DNA from: Selenomonas sp.
GTDB taxonomy: Bacteria > Bacillota > Negativicutes > Selenomonadales > Selenomonadaceae
Length of the DNA stretch: 64,000 bases
Reading direction: 5' to 3'
NCBI GenBank assembly: GCA_018052705.1
Contig: JAGPMW010000001.1
Coordinates: 1-64,000 of the forward strand
The position numbers and the translations under genes are program-made. The notes under the pieces are model-generated. The model ran no database searches. It was not told the origin of the DNA and saw only the letters and a list, made by a program, of their open reading frames with translations. Below, in pieces: positions 52,498 to 62,435 of the stretch; within the stretch, counting starts at the first letter, position 1; the number at the start of each line of letters is the position of its first letter.

Positions 52498-53444
52498 GAC
52501 TCTGCCTCCAGGACATCGTCAACTGCGGCCATAAGCGCGGCTTTCGCTTCGGCAAATGGCCGCCGGATAGCACAACCAGCAGCCCGGATATGACCGCCGC
52601 CCCCAAATTTCAAGGCGGCTTTCGTTACATCACGGCCTTTGGAGCGCATGCTGACCCGGCATATATCCTGTTCTTTCTCCTTCATCACAACTGCAACTTC
52701 TACACCCTCAATGACCCGGACCATGTCAATCAGTCCATCAGCATGTTCGATTGCTTCCATCACAGCCAGATCCAGGAATACTCCGGCAGCACGCCCCTCA
52801 TGCCAGACCTCAATATGCTGCATGGCATTGGCCAGTCCCTTCACATGGGAGTATGGCTTTTGCTCAAGTGCTTCGGAGATCCGGCTGGGCTCGACACCAC
52901 AGGATAAAAGATCAGCGGCGGCACGCATGGTTGCCGGTGTTGTATTGGAATAGCGGAACCAGCCGCAGTCCGTAGCAATACCCGTAAACAGGCACATGGC
53001 GGACTCGCTGCTGAACTGGCCCTGCATCTCATTCACAATCTGATAAATGATTTCTGCTGTCGCGGCACAGGTCCCATCGAGATACAGCTTATCGGCCAGA
53101 TCGTCATTAGTGATATGATGATCAATATTGAGGACCGGCGCCTTGACAACAGTGGACACCAGTCCAACCCGGTCCAGGCTCACATCAAGGGCAATCAACA
53201 AATCTGCGTCAATGCCAGTCCCTTCCTCAGGTCTCCCTATAAGCTCATATCCCGGCAGCACCGAAAATGCTGCCGGGATATCATCATCGATGAGAACCTG
53301 CACATCCTTCCCCAGGCTGCGCAAAAAGTGCCAAAGACCAAGTGAAGATCCGATGGCATCACCATCAGGATTCACATGGGCCGTAATGACGATCTTCTGC
53401 GCTGACTGGATGGTCTGAGCAGTTTCCCTCAATGAAATCTTCAT
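52494..53444 (-). CDS. nrnA: DHH-DHHA1 oligoribonuclease / pAp phosphatase NrnA
   Basis: The 316-aa phosphoesterase degrades nanoRNA and dephosphorylates pAp. Metal motifs are HVNPDGDAIGSSLGL (DHH motif I), LDVSL, NIDHHITND (motif III) and DCGWFRYSNTTP. The DHHA1 domain ends with GGGGHIRAAGCAI, which binds the substrate end. It lies 9 bases after rbfA and overlaps truB, as in other Firmicutes. Length is normal. Confidence 0.95.
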   Translation of the reverse strand: MKISLRETAQTIQSAQKIVITAHVNPDGDAIGSSLGLWHFLRSLGKDVQVLIDDDIPAAFSVLPGYELIGRPEEGTGIDADLLIALDVSLDRVGLVSTVVKAPVLNIDHHITNDDLADKLYLDGTCAATAEIIYQIVNEMQGQFSSESAMCLFTGIATDCGWFRYSNTTPATMRAAADLLSCGVEPSRISEALEQKPYSHVKGLANAMQHIEVWHEGRAAGVFLDLAVMEAIEHADGLIDMVRVIEGVEVAVVMKEKEQDICRVSMRSKGRDVTKAALKFGGGGHIRAAGCAIRRPFAEAKAALMAAVDDVLEAES

Positions 53445-53453
53445 ATTGTATTT

Positions 53454-53834
53454 TTACTCCTCGCTTGTCTGCTGTGGAGCCTTGACCGTTTCCTCGGCCT
53501 TGATCTTCAACAGCAGCTCCTGAATATGCGCACTGTAATCCAGTGACTTATCCAGTTCAAACGTAAGCTCCGGCGTGAACCGCAGGCGGATCCGCTTGCC
53601 GATTTCCCGGCGAATAAAACCCAGTCCCCGATTGAGACCGGTCCAGCTATCCTTGACCTGCTGCTCGCTGCCCATAATGCTCACGTAGATCTTCGCTTCA
53701 CGAAGGTCGCCAGTACATTCCACTGAAGTAACCGTCACAAAGCCAATACGCGGGTCTTTAAGCTCCCGCTGGACAATCTGACTGATCTCCTGTTTCATGA
53801 GTTCCTGAACTTTTTCTACTCGAAGCTGACTCAT
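53454..53834 (-). CDS. rbfA: Ribosome-binding factor A
   Basis: The 126-aa KH-like factor aids late maturation of the 30S subunit, acting near 16S helix 1. It has the RbfA pattern VEKVQELMKQEISQIVQREL, PRIGFVTVTSVECTGDLREAKIYVS (in two blocks) and FIRREIGKRIRLRFTPELTF. The C-terminus (AEETVKAPQQTSEE) is extended and acidic. The ATG at 53834 is preferred, as the GTG at 53840 lies too close to the GGGGGG ribosome site. Confidence 0.95.
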   Translation of the reverse strand: MSQLRVEKVQELMKQEISQIVQRELKDPRIGFVTVTSVECTGDLREAKIYVSIMGSEQQVKDSWTGLNRGLGFIRREIGKRIRLRFTPELTFELDKSLDYSAHIQELLLKIKAEETVKAPQQTSEE

Positions 53835-53871
53835 CGGCACACGCCCCCCTTTCCTATATGGATGTGCTCAA

Positions 53872-56343
53872 TCATTCTTCTGCTGCTTCTTCTGCTGCTT
53901 TCGCGGCCTTAGCTGCTTTTGCCGCCTTGGCCGCAGCATCCTCACGCTTCTTAGCGGCAGCCTTATTGGCCTCGTTGATATCCGTAGCAATCTCTTCCAT
54001 CGTGTAGGCTTCAATGATATCGCCCTCACGGAAGTCACGGTAATCAAGAATCGATATACCGCACTCATAGCCGGCAGCGACTTCCTTGACCTCATCCTTG
54101 AAGCGGCGCAGCGAGTCAATCGCACCATCGAATACTTCGATATTGTCGCGGATGATACGAATCTTGGAATTGTTGAAGATTTTACCATCGAGTACATACG
54201 AGCCAGCGACCAGTGCTTTCGAGAACTTCATGACCTGACGAATCTCGACACGGCCCTGGATTACTTCTTTATATTTCGGTTTCAGCATGCCGCTCATAGC
54301 ATCCTTCACGTCGTTCAACGCATCATAGATGACACGGTACGTGCGGATATCGACATCTTCATTATCGGCCACCTTGCTGGCATTAGCATCAGGGCGCACA
54401 TTAAATGCAATGATGATTGCGTTCGACGCCGAGGCCAGCATAACATCCGTTTCATTGACGGCACCTACGCCGGAATGAACGATGCTCACACGCACTTCGT
54501 CATTTTTGTTGAGCTTCAGCAGCGAACCACAGAGCGCTTCGACCGATCCCTGAACATCTGCCTTGACGACAATGTTCAGATCTTTGATCTCGCCTTCCTG
54601 GATCTGCTGGAACAGATCATCAAGCGATACCTTCTTGCTCTTGATGAGGTTCGTGCGCTGACGCTCTACGCGGGCCTCAGCAATCGAACGGGCCTGTTTC
54701 TCTTCGAGAACAGCCAGAACATCACCAGCAGCTGGTACATCGTTAAGGCCAAGAATCTCAACTGGTACCGATGGGCCAGCCTTCTTGACATTGTTGCCAC
54801 GATCATCAACCATCGCACGGACTTTGCCGTAGGTCGTACCGCAGACAACCGAGTCGCCAATACGCAGCGTACCATTCTGTACCAGAACAGTAGCAACCGT
54901 ACCGCGGCCTTTGTCGAGTCTGGCCTCGATGATGACGCCTGTTGCATCGCGGTTCGGGTTTGCCGTAAGTTCCTCTACTTCCGAGACAAGCAGCACATTC
55001 TCGAGCAGATCGTCGATACCCATCTGCTTCTTGGCTGAAACCGGAATCATGATGGTCTCGCCGCCATATTCCTCTGGTACAAGACCGTGCTCCATGAGCT
55101 CCTGTTTGACGTGCTCCGGATTTGCTCCCGGCTTATCAATCTTATTGATTGCGACAATAATAGGCACTTTCGCCGACTTCGCATGATTAATAGCCTCGAT
55201 AGTCTGCGGCATGACACCATCATCGGCAGCAACGACCAGAATCGCGATATCCGTGATCTGTGCGCCACGGGCACGCATAGCCGTGAAAGCCTCATGACCC
55301 GGCGTATCGAGGAAGACAATCTTCTTGCCTTTGCAGTTGACCTGATAAGCACCGATGTGCTGAGTAATACCGCCGGCCTCATGTGTCTGGACATGCGTAT
55401 TACGGATGCAGTCGAGCAGTGAGGTCTTACCATGGTCGACATGACCCATGACCGTTACGACTGGCGGACGCAGTTTGAGATTCTTCGGATCATCGACAAC
55501 CTCTGGGATTTCGGTCGGATCGACATCTGGTGGGAGCTCCTCACACGTAACACCAAATTCAGATGCCACCAGCGCTGCCGTATCAAAATCAATCTCCTGA
55601 TTGATGGTAGCCATAACGCCCATCATGAAGAGCTTCTTCACGATATCTGCTGCCGTATAGCTCATCTTGGAGGCCAGATCCTTTACAGCAATGCTCTCTG
55701 GAACCTTGATATGCTTTGGACGGGCGATCTCCACTTTTGGTGCCTGTGGCTGATTGAAGCGACGGTTGTTACGGCCGCCGCGGCGATTATTGTTCCGATC
55801 ATTGCGGCCGCCGCGATTGTTATTGCGGTCATTGCTGCGGCCAGTCGTACGGCTGCCGCCACGATGGTCGTTGCCACGGCTGCTGCCAGCACGATTATTG
55901 TTATTGCCGCTCGTATTGCTATTGCTGGCCGTGCCGGTGCTGCTGCCTGCCGGTCTGGCCGGGCTGCTTTCGGTACGGGCAGTCGTCGTATGACGCTGGC
56001 CACCGTTATTGCTGGTCCGGTTATTGCTGGCAGCGTTGTTATTACTACTATTACGATGATAATCATTACTGCGATGGTTATCATTATTATGGCTGGCCGG
56101 TTTCTGCGCCGGCTGTGCTTTCTTCTCGGCTGCATGAGCCGTCGTATTTACCGTTGTATTAGCCGCTGCTTTAACAGCTGGCTTCTTATTCTCAAAATGT
56201 TTTTTCAGGGCGTTACGCTCCTCATCACCAACACTACTAAAATTATTTTTCACCTGGAAATTCTCCTTCTTCAGGACGTCCAGAATGTCTTTACTCTCTT
56301 TATTGAATTCTTTTGCTAATTCATAAACCCTGTATTTGGACAT
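53872..56343 (-). CDS. infB: Translation initiation factor IF-2
   Basis: The 823-aa GTPase places initiator tRNA on the ribosome. An N-terminal IF2-N helix ([20 protein letters not shown]) is followed by a 150-residue low-complexity Asn/Arg/Gly/Thr-rich region (about 60-205; [18 protein letters not shown]) unlike the Ala/Glu-rich linkers of many species. Then come the G domain ([38 protein letters not shown]) and domains II-IV. The C-terminal tail is Ala/Lys-rich. It lies 19 bases after ylxQ. Confidence 0.97.
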   Translation of the reverse strand: MSKYRVYELAKEFNKESKDILDVLKKENFQVKNNFSSVGDEERNALKKHFENKKPAVKAAANTTVNTTAHAAEKKAQPAQKPASHNNDNHRSNDYHRNSSNNNAASNNRTSNNGGQRHTTTARTESSPARPAGSSTGTASNSNTSGNNNNRAGSSRGNDHRGGSRTTGRSNDRNNNRGGRNDRNNNRRGGRNNRRFNQPQAPKVEIARPKHIKVPESIAVKDLASKMSYTAADIVKKLFMMGVMATINQEIDFDTAALVASEFGVTCEELPPDVDPTEIPEVVDDPKNLKLRPPVVTVMGHVDHGKTSLLDCIRNTHVQTHEAGGITQHIGAYQVNCKGKKIVFLDTPGHEAFTAMRARGAQITDIAILVVAADDGVMPQTIEAINHAKSAKVPIIVAINKIDKPGANPEHVKQELMEHGLVPEEYGGETIMIPVSAKKQMGIDDLLENVLLVSEVEELTANPNRDATGVIIEARLDKGRGTVATVLVQNGTLRIGDSVVCGTTYGKVRAMVDDRGNNVKKAGPSVPVEILGLNDVPAAGDVLAVLEEKQARSIAEARVERQRTNLIKSKKVSLDDLFQQIQEGEIKDLNIVVKADVQGSVEALCGSLLKLNKNDEVRVSIVHSGVGAVNETDVMLASASNAIIIAFNVRPDANASKVADNEDVDIRTYRVIYDALNDVKDAMSGMLKPKYKEVIQGRVEIRQVMKFSKALVAGSYVLDGKIFNNSKIRIIRDNIEVFDGAIDSLRRFKDEVKEVAAGYECGISILDYRDFREGDIIEAYTMEEIATDINEANKAAAKKREDAAAKAAKAAKAAKAAEEAAEE

Positions 56344-56362
56344 TAATCCACCCCCGCTTAAT

Positions 56363-56683
56363 TCATAATGGTTCCTCCATCAACTGCCGCAGCTTCCGCG
56401 CAAAGCCCACATCAGTCAGCACTGCCGCTGCCCGATACTCTTTGCCCAGGCATGTACCAAGGATTTCCCGGTCCAGCCCTTCTGCATAAGGAACCTCATA
56501 TTTATCTGCTAAACCCTGATAGGTTTTCTTTGATTCTTCAGCAGCATCACTGGCAATCAGCAGGAACATTGCCTGCTTTTTCTTCATTGCCTGCTCTACC
56601 GCAAACGCACCAGAAGCAATCCGGCGCGCCCGCTGAGCCATGCTCAGCAGATTGGTGATGCGCTGCACATTTGTAACAACCAT
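56363..56683 (-). CDS. ylxQ: L7Ae-family RNA-binding protein YlxQ
   Basis: The 106-aa protein belongs to the L7Ae/L30e group that binds kink-turn RNA. It has the N-terminal [26 protein letters not shown] in blocks, then [21 protein letters not shown] and the [21 protein letters not shown] region. It has no catalytic site. Its place between ylxR and infB, with a 3-base gap, is conserved in Firmicutes. The ATG at 56683 is used. Confidence 0.92.
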   Translation of the reverse strand: MVVTNVQRITNLLSMAQRARRIASGAFAVEQAMKKKQAMFLLIASDAAEESKKTYQGLADKYEVPYAEGLDREILGTCLGKEYRAAAVLTDVGFARKLRQLMEEPL

Positions 56684-56686
56684 TCT

Positions 56687-56971
56687 TTAATCCTCAGCCT
56701 TGATGGTTATCGCCTGCATTTCCTGCTCCAAACGGTCATATACAGCAGCGTCAATCGGGCTCTTGAACGACCGCTCGAGGCCACGACTCTTACGCGCTGC
56801 ATCAAAACATGCCTGTTTGGGACAAATATAAGCACCGCGCCCAGCTTTCTTCCCCGTGATATCCACGGAAAACTCGCCTTCCGGACTGCGCACAATACGA
56901 ATCAGTTCTTTTTTGGAATGACTTTCCTGACATCCCAGACACATCCGCTGCGGAATCTTTCTGGTTTTCAC
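56687..56971 (-). CDS. ylxR: YlxR-family protein (RnpM)
   Basis: The 94-aa protein has the YlxR fold: RKIPQRMCLGCQESHSKKEL, then RIVRSPEGEFSVDITGKKAGRGAYICP (in blocks) with the Cys pairs and the GRGAYIC motif, and a helical end. In B. subtilis the family binds RNase P RNA. The GTG at 56971 is preferred: it gives the standard MKTRKIPQRMC start, with GAGGGTG 6 bases upstream and one base after the nusA stop. The frame is open further upstream only inside nusA. Confidence 0.92.
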   Translation of the reverse strand: MKTRKIPQRMCLGCQESHSKKELIRIVRSPEGEFSVDITGKKAGRGAYICPKQACFDAARKSRGLERSFKSPIDAAVYDRLEQEMQAITIKAED

Positions 56972-56972
56972 C

Positions 56973-58115
56973 TTACTCACCCTCTGCTGTAAATGCTGCG
57001 TCGCTTTCAACCTCGACTTCATTCATATGTTCATCGAGCTGCTCGTCGGCGGCCTGCGTCTCACTCTTGATATCGATTTTCCAGCCAGTCAGCTTAGCTG
57101 CCAGACGGGCATTCTGTCCTTCTTTGCCAATCGCCAGCGACAACTGATAATCCGGTACAACGACACGTGAAACTTTTTCTTCTCCATTGACCGCTACCGA
57201 AACGACCTTAGCCGGACTCAGCGCATTCGCGATGAATTTAGCCGGATCCTCGCTCCATTTCACGATATCGATCTTCTCGCTGCCAAGCTCATCGACAATG
57301 GCCTGCACACGCAGCCCACGATGGCCAACGCAGGAACCGACCGGATCAACAGCCTCATCCTTGGACCAGACAGCAATCTTCGAACGGTTTCCCGGCTCAC
57401 GAGCAACCGATTTAACCTCAACAATGCCCTCCTGGATCTCTGGAACTTCCAGCTCAAAGAGTCGCTTCAAAAGCCCCGGATGCGTACGCGAAACCACAAT
57501 CTGTGGGCCCTTGTTCGTCTTCTTGACCTCAACGATATATGCCTTAATGCGATCTCCGTGCGCATAGGATTCTGTCGGAATCTGTTCAGCCGGGGTAAGA
57601 ACGGCCTCCGTCTTGCCCAAATCAATGAACACATTGCGATTTTCGACGCGCTGTACGAGACCAGTCAGGATATCGCTTTCACGGCTCTGATATTCTTCAT
57701 AGATAATACCACGCTCTGCTTCACGAATACGCTGTACCACTACCTGCTTGGCTGTCTGCGCAGCAATACGGCCAAAGTTTGCTGGTGTCACTTCAATCTC
57801 AATGACATCGCCCACTTCATAATCCGCCTTTATTGTCCGTGCCTGTGCCAGCGAGATCTCTGTAATCTCATCTTCTGTTTCCTCAACAACGGTCTTGATT
57901 GCGTAAACATGATAGTGGCCGGTATCACGGGAAAGCGTTACGCGGACATTCTGGGCAGCACTGAAGTTGCGTTTATACGCTGAAATCAGAGCTGCTTCAA
58001 TCGCCTCAAACAGGAACTCTTCGTCAATGCCACGCTCCCTGCTAAGTTCGCGCAGCGTATCCAGAAACTCCGGTCCGTTGTCCTTTGCTTTCGCTTTCGT
58101 TGTTCTTCTTGCCAA
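56973..58115 (-). CDS. nusA: Transcription termination/antitermination factor NusA
   Basis: The 380-aa factor binds RNA polymerase and RNA. It has the N-terminal polymerase-binding domain (LRELSRERGIDEEFLFEAIE), an S1 domain (DILTGLVQRVENRNVFIDLG; TEAVLTPAEQIP), and two KH domains (DPVGSCVGHRGLRVQAIVDEL; SLAIGKEGQNARLAAKLTGWKIDI in blocks). It lacks the acidic C-terminal repeats of enterobacterial NusA, usual for Firmicutes. It follows rimP by 36 bases. Confidence 0.97.
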   Translation of the reverse strand: MARRTTKAKAKDNGPEFLDTLRELSRERGIDEEFLFEAIEAALISAYKRNFSAAQNVRVTLSRDTGHYHVYAIKTVVEETEDEITEISLAQARTIKADYEVGDVIEIEVTPANFGRIAAQTAKQVVVQRIREAERGIIYEEYQSRESDILTGLVQRVENRNVFIDLGKTEAVLTPAEQIPTESYAHGDRIKAYIVEVKKTNKGPQIVVSRTHPGLLKRLFELEVPEIQEGIVEVKSVAREPGNRSKIAVWSKDEAVDPVGSCVGHRGLRVQAIVDELGSEKIDIVKWSEDPAKFIANALSPAKVVSVAVNGEEKVSRVVVPDYQLSLAIGKEGQNARLAAKLTGWKIDIKSETQAADEQLDEHMNEVEVESDAAFTAEGE

Positions 58116-58151
58116 AATCTTTATCCTCCCATTTATATAAAGGCCACGGCC

Positions 58152-58607
58152 TTAAAAATCAATATGCAGGCGAATCTGCGCTGCTTTTTCGAGCTCAATT
58201 GTCACGGACTGATCCAGTGTAACAGCCTTACCGTCGAAACCGGTCAGCACGCCGGTAAGAGTCTTCTGTCCATCCAATGGTGCATAGAGAGTTACATCAA
58301 CCTTCTTGCCCTGTTCACGGATCAAATCCCTTGCTTTACGCAAAACCCGATCGATGCCCGGCGATGAAACCTCCAGGATATAGCTCTCTGGAATCGTATT
58401 CTTTTCATCCAGCTCAGCCTCCAGCTTCTCACTGAGTCCCTGGCAATCCTCTATATCAATGCCGCCTTCTTTATCGATGTAGACACGCAGATACCAGTCT
58501 GTATGCTCCTTGACATATTCGACATCAACCAGCTCGATGATATCTTGTCCCTCCAGCAAATGCTGGGCCATGACTTCTACAGCCTCTTCAATATTCTTTG
58601 CTGCCAT
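58152..58607 (-). CDS. rimP: Ribosome maturation factor RimP
   Basis: The 151-aa factor assists 30S assembly around S12 and S19. The ATG at 58607 is chosen because GGGAGGTGG precedes it; the longer frame to 58670 runs through the leader hairpin. Family marks are IIELVDVEYVKEHTDWYLRVYID, GGIDIEDCQGLSEKLEAELDE (in parts), ILEVSSPGIDRVLRKARD and the Sm-like C-terminal domain. It is the first gene of the nusA-infB operon. Confidence 0.95.
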   Translation of the reverse strand: MAAKNIEEAVEVMAQHLLEGQDIIELVDVEYVKEHTDWYLRVYIDKEGGIDIEDCQGLSEKLEAELDEKNTIPESYILEVSSPGIDRVLRKARDLIREQGKKVDVTLYAPLDGQKTLTGVLTGFDGKAVTLDQSVTIELEKAAQIRLHIDF

Positions 58608-58647
58608 ACATCCACCTCCCCATTCGAAATGTATTCCATACATAAGA

Positions 58648-58677
58648 GTAAAGAGTGGGTTTGCACCCACTCTTTAC
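58648..58677 (-). promoter_or_regulatory. Leader hairpin before rimP
   Basis: GTAAAGAGTGGGT (58648-58660) is exactly complementary to 58665-58677 over a TTGC loop. It sits 40 bases before the rimP ribosome site in the operon leader. The T tract after it is mixed (CTCTTATG), so an attenuator or a conserved leader element is more likely than a full terminator. Confidence 0.6.
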
Positions 58678-58772
58678 CATAAGAACACTTAAATTAACTT
58701 CTTGATTATAACATATGTGTCTATTAGTGTAAAGGGAAAATCTGCCATACACCTTAGGCAGATAAAGGCTGC

Positions 58773-59255
58773 TCAATGCCCATTCCGCAAATCAAGCTTC
58801 ATTGGCTTCGTCTCAAAAACAAGGTCGCGGAATCCCAGCTTCTGATACAGTGGATAACCACTTTCTGTTGCCGTCAGTTCAACATAATCCAGATCAAAAC
58901 GACGCGCTTCTTCGATCAGCAATTGCATAAGCTTTTCCGCGTGTCCCTGCTTTCGTGAATCAGGCTCTGTATACACATTAAGCACCAGACCTGTCTTTCC
59001 ATTAACAAAGGCCGGGCGAGCCGGCTTTTCCGTGATCAGCAGCAAAGCAACAGCGTGCACCACACGCTCGTCATCACAAGCAAGATAAGCATAAATGGTA
59101 CGATTCAGATGTTCCTCGAAATATCTGGTAAGCTTCGGTACAAAATCGTCCACATGATCATCACTCATGCCGCCATGATATTCATGAAGATACGCAATCC
59201 GTTTCTCAACGATTTGTGGGATATCTTCCTTTGTTGCGCGAATATATTTCATCAT
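58773..59255 (-). CDS. GNAT-family N-acetyltransferase
   Basis: The 160-aa protein has the GNAT fold: MMKYIRATKEDIPQIVEKRI at the start, strand VLNVYTEPDSRKQGHAEKLMQLLIEEA (in blocks, carrying the acetyl-CoA loop RxxGxA), and VELTATESGYPLYQKLGF with the C-terminal Tyr. It acetylates an unknown amine. The ATG at 59255 is chosen, with AGGAGGAGA 8 bases upstream; an in-frame ATG 6 bases earlier is too close to the site. It is monocistronic. Confidence 0.87.
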   Translation of the reverse strand: MMKYIRATKEDIPQIVEKRIAYLHEYHGGMSDDHVDDFVPKLTRYFEEHLNRTIYAYLACDDERVVHAVALLLITEKPARPAFVNGKTGLVLNVYTEPDSRKQGHAEKLMQLLIEEARRFDLDYVELTATESGYPLYQKLGFRDLVFETKPMKLDLRNGH

Positions 59256-59451
59256 AATCATCTCCTCCTGATAAAGCCACAGTTCTCCAAAGCAGGACAC
59301 TGCTGCATAATCTGTACCGCCTCCTTAAGGCAGCCTGTTCTCTTCTTTTTACTTAAAGGAATTCGCTAAATACAAGGGACTTCCTTCTTGCCTTCAAAAA
59401 ACTTTATTCCCAGTATCGTTTTAACTCCTCTCAGCCATTTAATCACATACT

Positions 59452-59486
59452 AAAAAACCTCCACAACCACACGAGCTGTGAAGGTT
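59452..59486 (-). terminator. Intrinsic terminator downstream of queA
   Basis: On the minus strand AACCTTCACA pairs with TGTGGAGGTT (one G-U pair), followed by T6. It is placed 14 bases after the queA stop codon. Confidence 0.85.
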
Positions 59487-59499
59487 CTGTTTGATTTAA

Positions 59500-60591
59500 T
59501 CAGGCATCCGGATGGCTGCGTTCAAGCTCAGCCAGTTCCTGGTCTCGTTCGTCTTTATCCTGGGGTGCCGATAGATACATTGCATCGCCGAAGCTGAAAA
59601 AGCGGTATTTCATCTCGACTGCAGTCTTATAGGCCTGCAAGACAAAGTTGCGGCCCGCAAAAGCGCTGATCAGCATAATCAGGGTAGATTTTGGCAGATG
59701 GAAGTTTGTTATGATGCCATCGACAATCTTGAAGTCATAACCAGGATAGATGAATATTTCGGTCCAGCCGCTTTTCCCGGCAATCTGACCTTTGGCGGTT
59801 GCCGCAGATTCGAGCGTACGGATACTGGTCGTACCAACAGCGATGACACGATGGCCTGCTGCTTTGGTATCCATGACAAGTTTGGCTGTTTCATCAGAAA
59901 TCCGATAGAACTCTTTATGCATATCATGCTGCTCGATGTCTTCGACGTTGACCGGACGGAATGTACCGAGTCCTACATGCAAAGTGACAAAGCCCAGATT
60001 GACGCCTCGCTCCTTGAGCTCCTGCATCTGCTCTTTGGTAAAATGCAGACCAGCCGTTGGCGCTGCGGCAGAGCCTTCTTCACGGTTATAGACCGTTTGA
60101 TAACGCTCTTTGTCTTCCAGCCGTTCATGGATATACGGCGGCAGGGGCGTTTCTCCCAGACGGTCCAGAATCTCCTCAAAAATACCATCGAACCTGAATT
60201 CAACGATACGGCCGCCAAAATCGGTATGATCCGTGACCTCGCAACTGAGTTCATCGCTGAAACGGATAATATTACCCGGCTTAGCCTTCTTGCCCGGCTT
60301 GACCAGAGTCTCCCAATGCGTACCATCGATGCGGCGCAGCAGGAATACTTCGACTTTGCCGCCGGTCTGGTCACGATGTCCGATCAGACGGGCTGGCATA
60401 ACACGGGTATCATTAAAAATCAGGGTATCGCCCGGCTCAAGAAATTCCTTGAGATCATAAAAATGACGATGGTCGATGGTCTTTTCCACTGGATCAAGCA
60501 CCATCAGTCTCGATGCATTACGCGGTTCAATCGGCGTCTGCGCAATGCGTTCTTCCGGCAGGTCATAATCAAAATCTGATAATAGTAACAT
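59500..60591 (-). CDS. queA: S-adenosylmethionine:tRNA ribosyltransferase-isomerase QueA
   Basis: The 363-aa enzyme transfers a ribosyl unit from SAM to preQ1 in tRNA, giving epoxyqueuosine. It has [62 protein letters not shown] and a C-terminal [17 protein letters not shown] with the [11 protein letters not shown] end. queH is two genes upstream, so two queuosine steps are encoded together. The start ATG at 60591 is 22 bases after the SpoIID-domain gene stop. Confidence 0.96.
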   Translation of the reverse strand: MLLLSDFDYDLPEERIAQTPIEPRNASRLMVLDPVEKTIDHRHFYDLKEFLEPGDTLIFNDTRVMPARLIGHRDQTGGKVEVFLLRRIDGTHWETLVKPGKKAKPGNIIRFSDELSCEVTDHTDFGGRIVEFRFDGIFEEILDRLGETPLPPYIHERLEDKERYQTVYNREEGSAAAPTAGLHFTKEQMQELKERGVNLGFVTLHVGLGTFRPVNVEDIEQHDMHKEFYRISDETAKLVMDTKAAGHRVIAVGTTSIRTLESAATAKGQIAGKSGWTEIFIYPGYDFKIVDGIITNFHLPKSTLIMLISAFAGRNFVLQAYKTAVEMKYRFFSFGDAMYLSAPQDKDERDQELAELERSHPDA

Positions 60592-60613
60592 AACAAAATC
60601 CTCTATCCAAAAA

Positions 60614-61807
60614 TCAATACAATTCCTTCAAAACAGTTCCGGCATAGTAATGTGCCAGAATATCCGGGTATGACATATGCTTGGCATCGGCAAAGGCCTT
60701 TGCTCCCCATTGCGAAAGTCCCAGGCCATGACCCCAGCCATAACCAGTGATGAATACGACATCATTGCGCATCGTCATCTGAAACATGGTGCTGCGCAGC
60801 CCCAGCCAGCTGCGCAGATCATTGCCACTGACTTGCAGGGTTCCGTTCGTTCCCTCCAGCCGCACCATACGCACACGTCCCGAAACCGTACGGTCCAACG
60901 CATTTCGTTCATCCGTCAGCGGTGACAAAGTGATCGTTTTGAGCGTCCCCAGCGATTTTCCATGTTTTGCCAGCAGCGTACAGAAATCTGCCGCTGTAAT
61001 ATTCTTATCCCATGGCTGGGTATTAGCATAGACTTCGCGCTCTGCTCGTAAATATGGTATCCTGCTGCCCCAGACATCCTCGCTGTTTTCAGTCATACCA
61101 CCAGAATCCGTATGGAACAAAGCTTCAATCGGCTGTCCGTTGTAAAGAAGCGTCTCGCCTCTGGTCACATCGACTGCCTGACTGGCAGCAGTCCGCTCAG
61201 CACCTATGCCGCTGTACTGCTGGCAATGAGTCGTTGCACAAAGGTCATAACCGTCTTTGCTATGCCGCTGCCGATGCCGCAGCGCAAAGGTACGCGCTGC
61301 AACGGCCTGTGCTTTCAGTGCCTCCTTGTTCCAATCTGATGGCATTTCCTCAGGAACCACGCCACGCAGGTATTCCTCAACAGGAACCCGGTTGACGATG
61401 GTAAGTCCGCCATTGCGCAGCTGCAGCCGAATGGAACCACGGTAGCTCCTGCCATTAACCGTCGTGATCTGACTGGCCAGATTACGGGCATCGGGCACAA
61501 CAAGTTCTAACTCCTGGCCCGCTGTGAGCCTGACTTCCCTGCCATTAGCGCTGAGATGCCCTGCATTCAACGCAATGGTCAGTGCTGTCCCCGCTGGCAG
61601 TTTCTCCAGTATACTGGCTGGTTTAGACATCTGCAATACAGCCGGACTGTTCGCCCTGAGCGTCACACTGGATTGACCATTCATGAGGCCGACCAGCAAT
61701 TCCGGCTGCCATGCGGCTTCACTAGACGCAGCTGAGCTCCAAAGCATACAGCAGCCGAGCAGCAGAAAAAACGCCAACTTTACAGCAGCGCCAATTGTCT
61801 TTTTCAT
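60614..61807 (-). CDS. SpoIID/LytB-domain protein
   Basis: The 397-aa protein has a signal peptide (about residues 1-30, ending [10 protein letters not shown]) and an extracytoplasmic beta-rich N-terminal part. The C-terminal SpoIID/LytB domain, from residue 130, contains [31 protein letters not shown] (in parts) with the catalytic Glu in [15 protein letters not shown] and [13 protein letters not shown], and ends in [13 protein letters not shown]. The SpoIID domain is a lytic transglycosylase for denuded glycan. Homologues occur in sporulation but also in cell-wall turnover, so its role here is open. Overlap with queH is 4 bases (ATGA). Confidence 0.88.
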   Translation of the reverse strand: MKKTIGAAVKLAFFLLLGCCMLWSSAASSEAAWQPELLVGLMNGQSSVTLRANSPAVLQMSKPASILEKLPAGTALTIALNAGHLSANGREVRLTAGQELELVVPDARNLASQITTVNGRSYRGSIRLQLRNGGLTIVNRVPVEEYLRGVVPEEMPSDWNKEALKAQAVAARTFALRHRQRHSKDGYDLCATTHCQQYSGIGAERTAASQAVDVTRGETLLYNGQPIEALFHTDSGGMTENSEDVWGSRIPYLRAEREVYANTQPWDKNITAADFCTLLAKHGKSLGTLKTITLSPLTDERNALDRTVSGRVRMVRLEGTNGTLQVSGNDLRSWLGLRSTMFQMTMRNDVVFITGYGWGHGLGLSQWGAKAFADAKHMSYPDILAHYYAGTVLKELY

Positions 61808-62421
61808 TTGACAGCTCCTTTGGCTTCGGCTTCCAGACGAGCACGCTTTTTGGCCTTATTTTCCTTTTTCCGCTGTTTACGTATCGCTTTGCTAAAGCGC
61901 TCTTCTTCACTGAAGATGCAGCCGCAGTATGGCTGCCGGTAAAGCTCGAGCTCCTGGCTGATATCTATCCCTTCCTGCCATCCGGGGCGGAAATCTTCAT
62001 AATAGAAACTTACACCATATTTTTGAGCAAAATGCTCAGCGGTCCTGCGCATCAGATCATGCTGCTGATAGATACTGTAAAAGAGCGTCGAGGTGAATGC
62101 ATCATAGCCATGTTCAGCTGCATAACGGGCAGTCTCTTCGAGCCGCCAGGTATAGCACATGGTGCAGCGGCCATTAGGAAGGGCCTCGGCAGGCAGCGCC
62201 TTTTTCAGAAAGTCCCGCAGACGATAGCTCTCATCCGCGTAGAAATCCATGCCGACTTTCGCCGCAAACTCTGCCGCTGTCTTAAGCCGGTGCTCCCATT
62301 CCGTATACGGATGGATATTCGGATTAAAGAAGTATCCCGTCGGCTCGATGCCTTCAGCACGCAGCTTCTGCACCGGATAACAGGAGCATGGGCCGCAGCA
62401 CATATGTAATAACAACTTCAT
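61804..62421 (-). CDS. queH: Epoxyqueuosine reductase QueH
   Basis: The 205-aa iron-sulfur protein reduces epoxyqueuosine to queuosine in tRNA. It has the CxxC-like pairs LHMCCGPCSCYPV, RCTMCYTWRLEETAR and YCGCIFSEEERF, the hallmark DUF208 set, and SIYQQHDLMRRTAEHFA. The tail is Lys/Ala-rich. QueH replaces QueG in many anaerobes. The stop overlaps the SpoIID-domain gene start, and queA is in the same unit. Confidence 0.93.
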   Translation of the reverse strand: MKLLLHMCCGPCSCYPVQKLRAEGIEPTGYFFNPNIHPYTEWEHRLKTAAEFAAKVGMDFYADESYRLRDFLKKALPAEALPNGRCTMCYTWRLEETARYAAEHGYDAFTSTLFYSIYQQHDLMRRTAEHFAQKYGVSFYYEDFRPGWQEGIDISQELELYRQPYCGCIFSEEERFSKAIRKQRKKENKAKKRARLEAEAKGAVK

Positions 62422-62435
62422 TTTTCATGCCTCCA

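Noticed and set aside
55432-56319. Open frame on the plus strand rich in Ile, Ala and Val
   Set aside because: It is the shadow of the low-complexity N-terminal repeats of infB. No ribosome site or promoter supports it.
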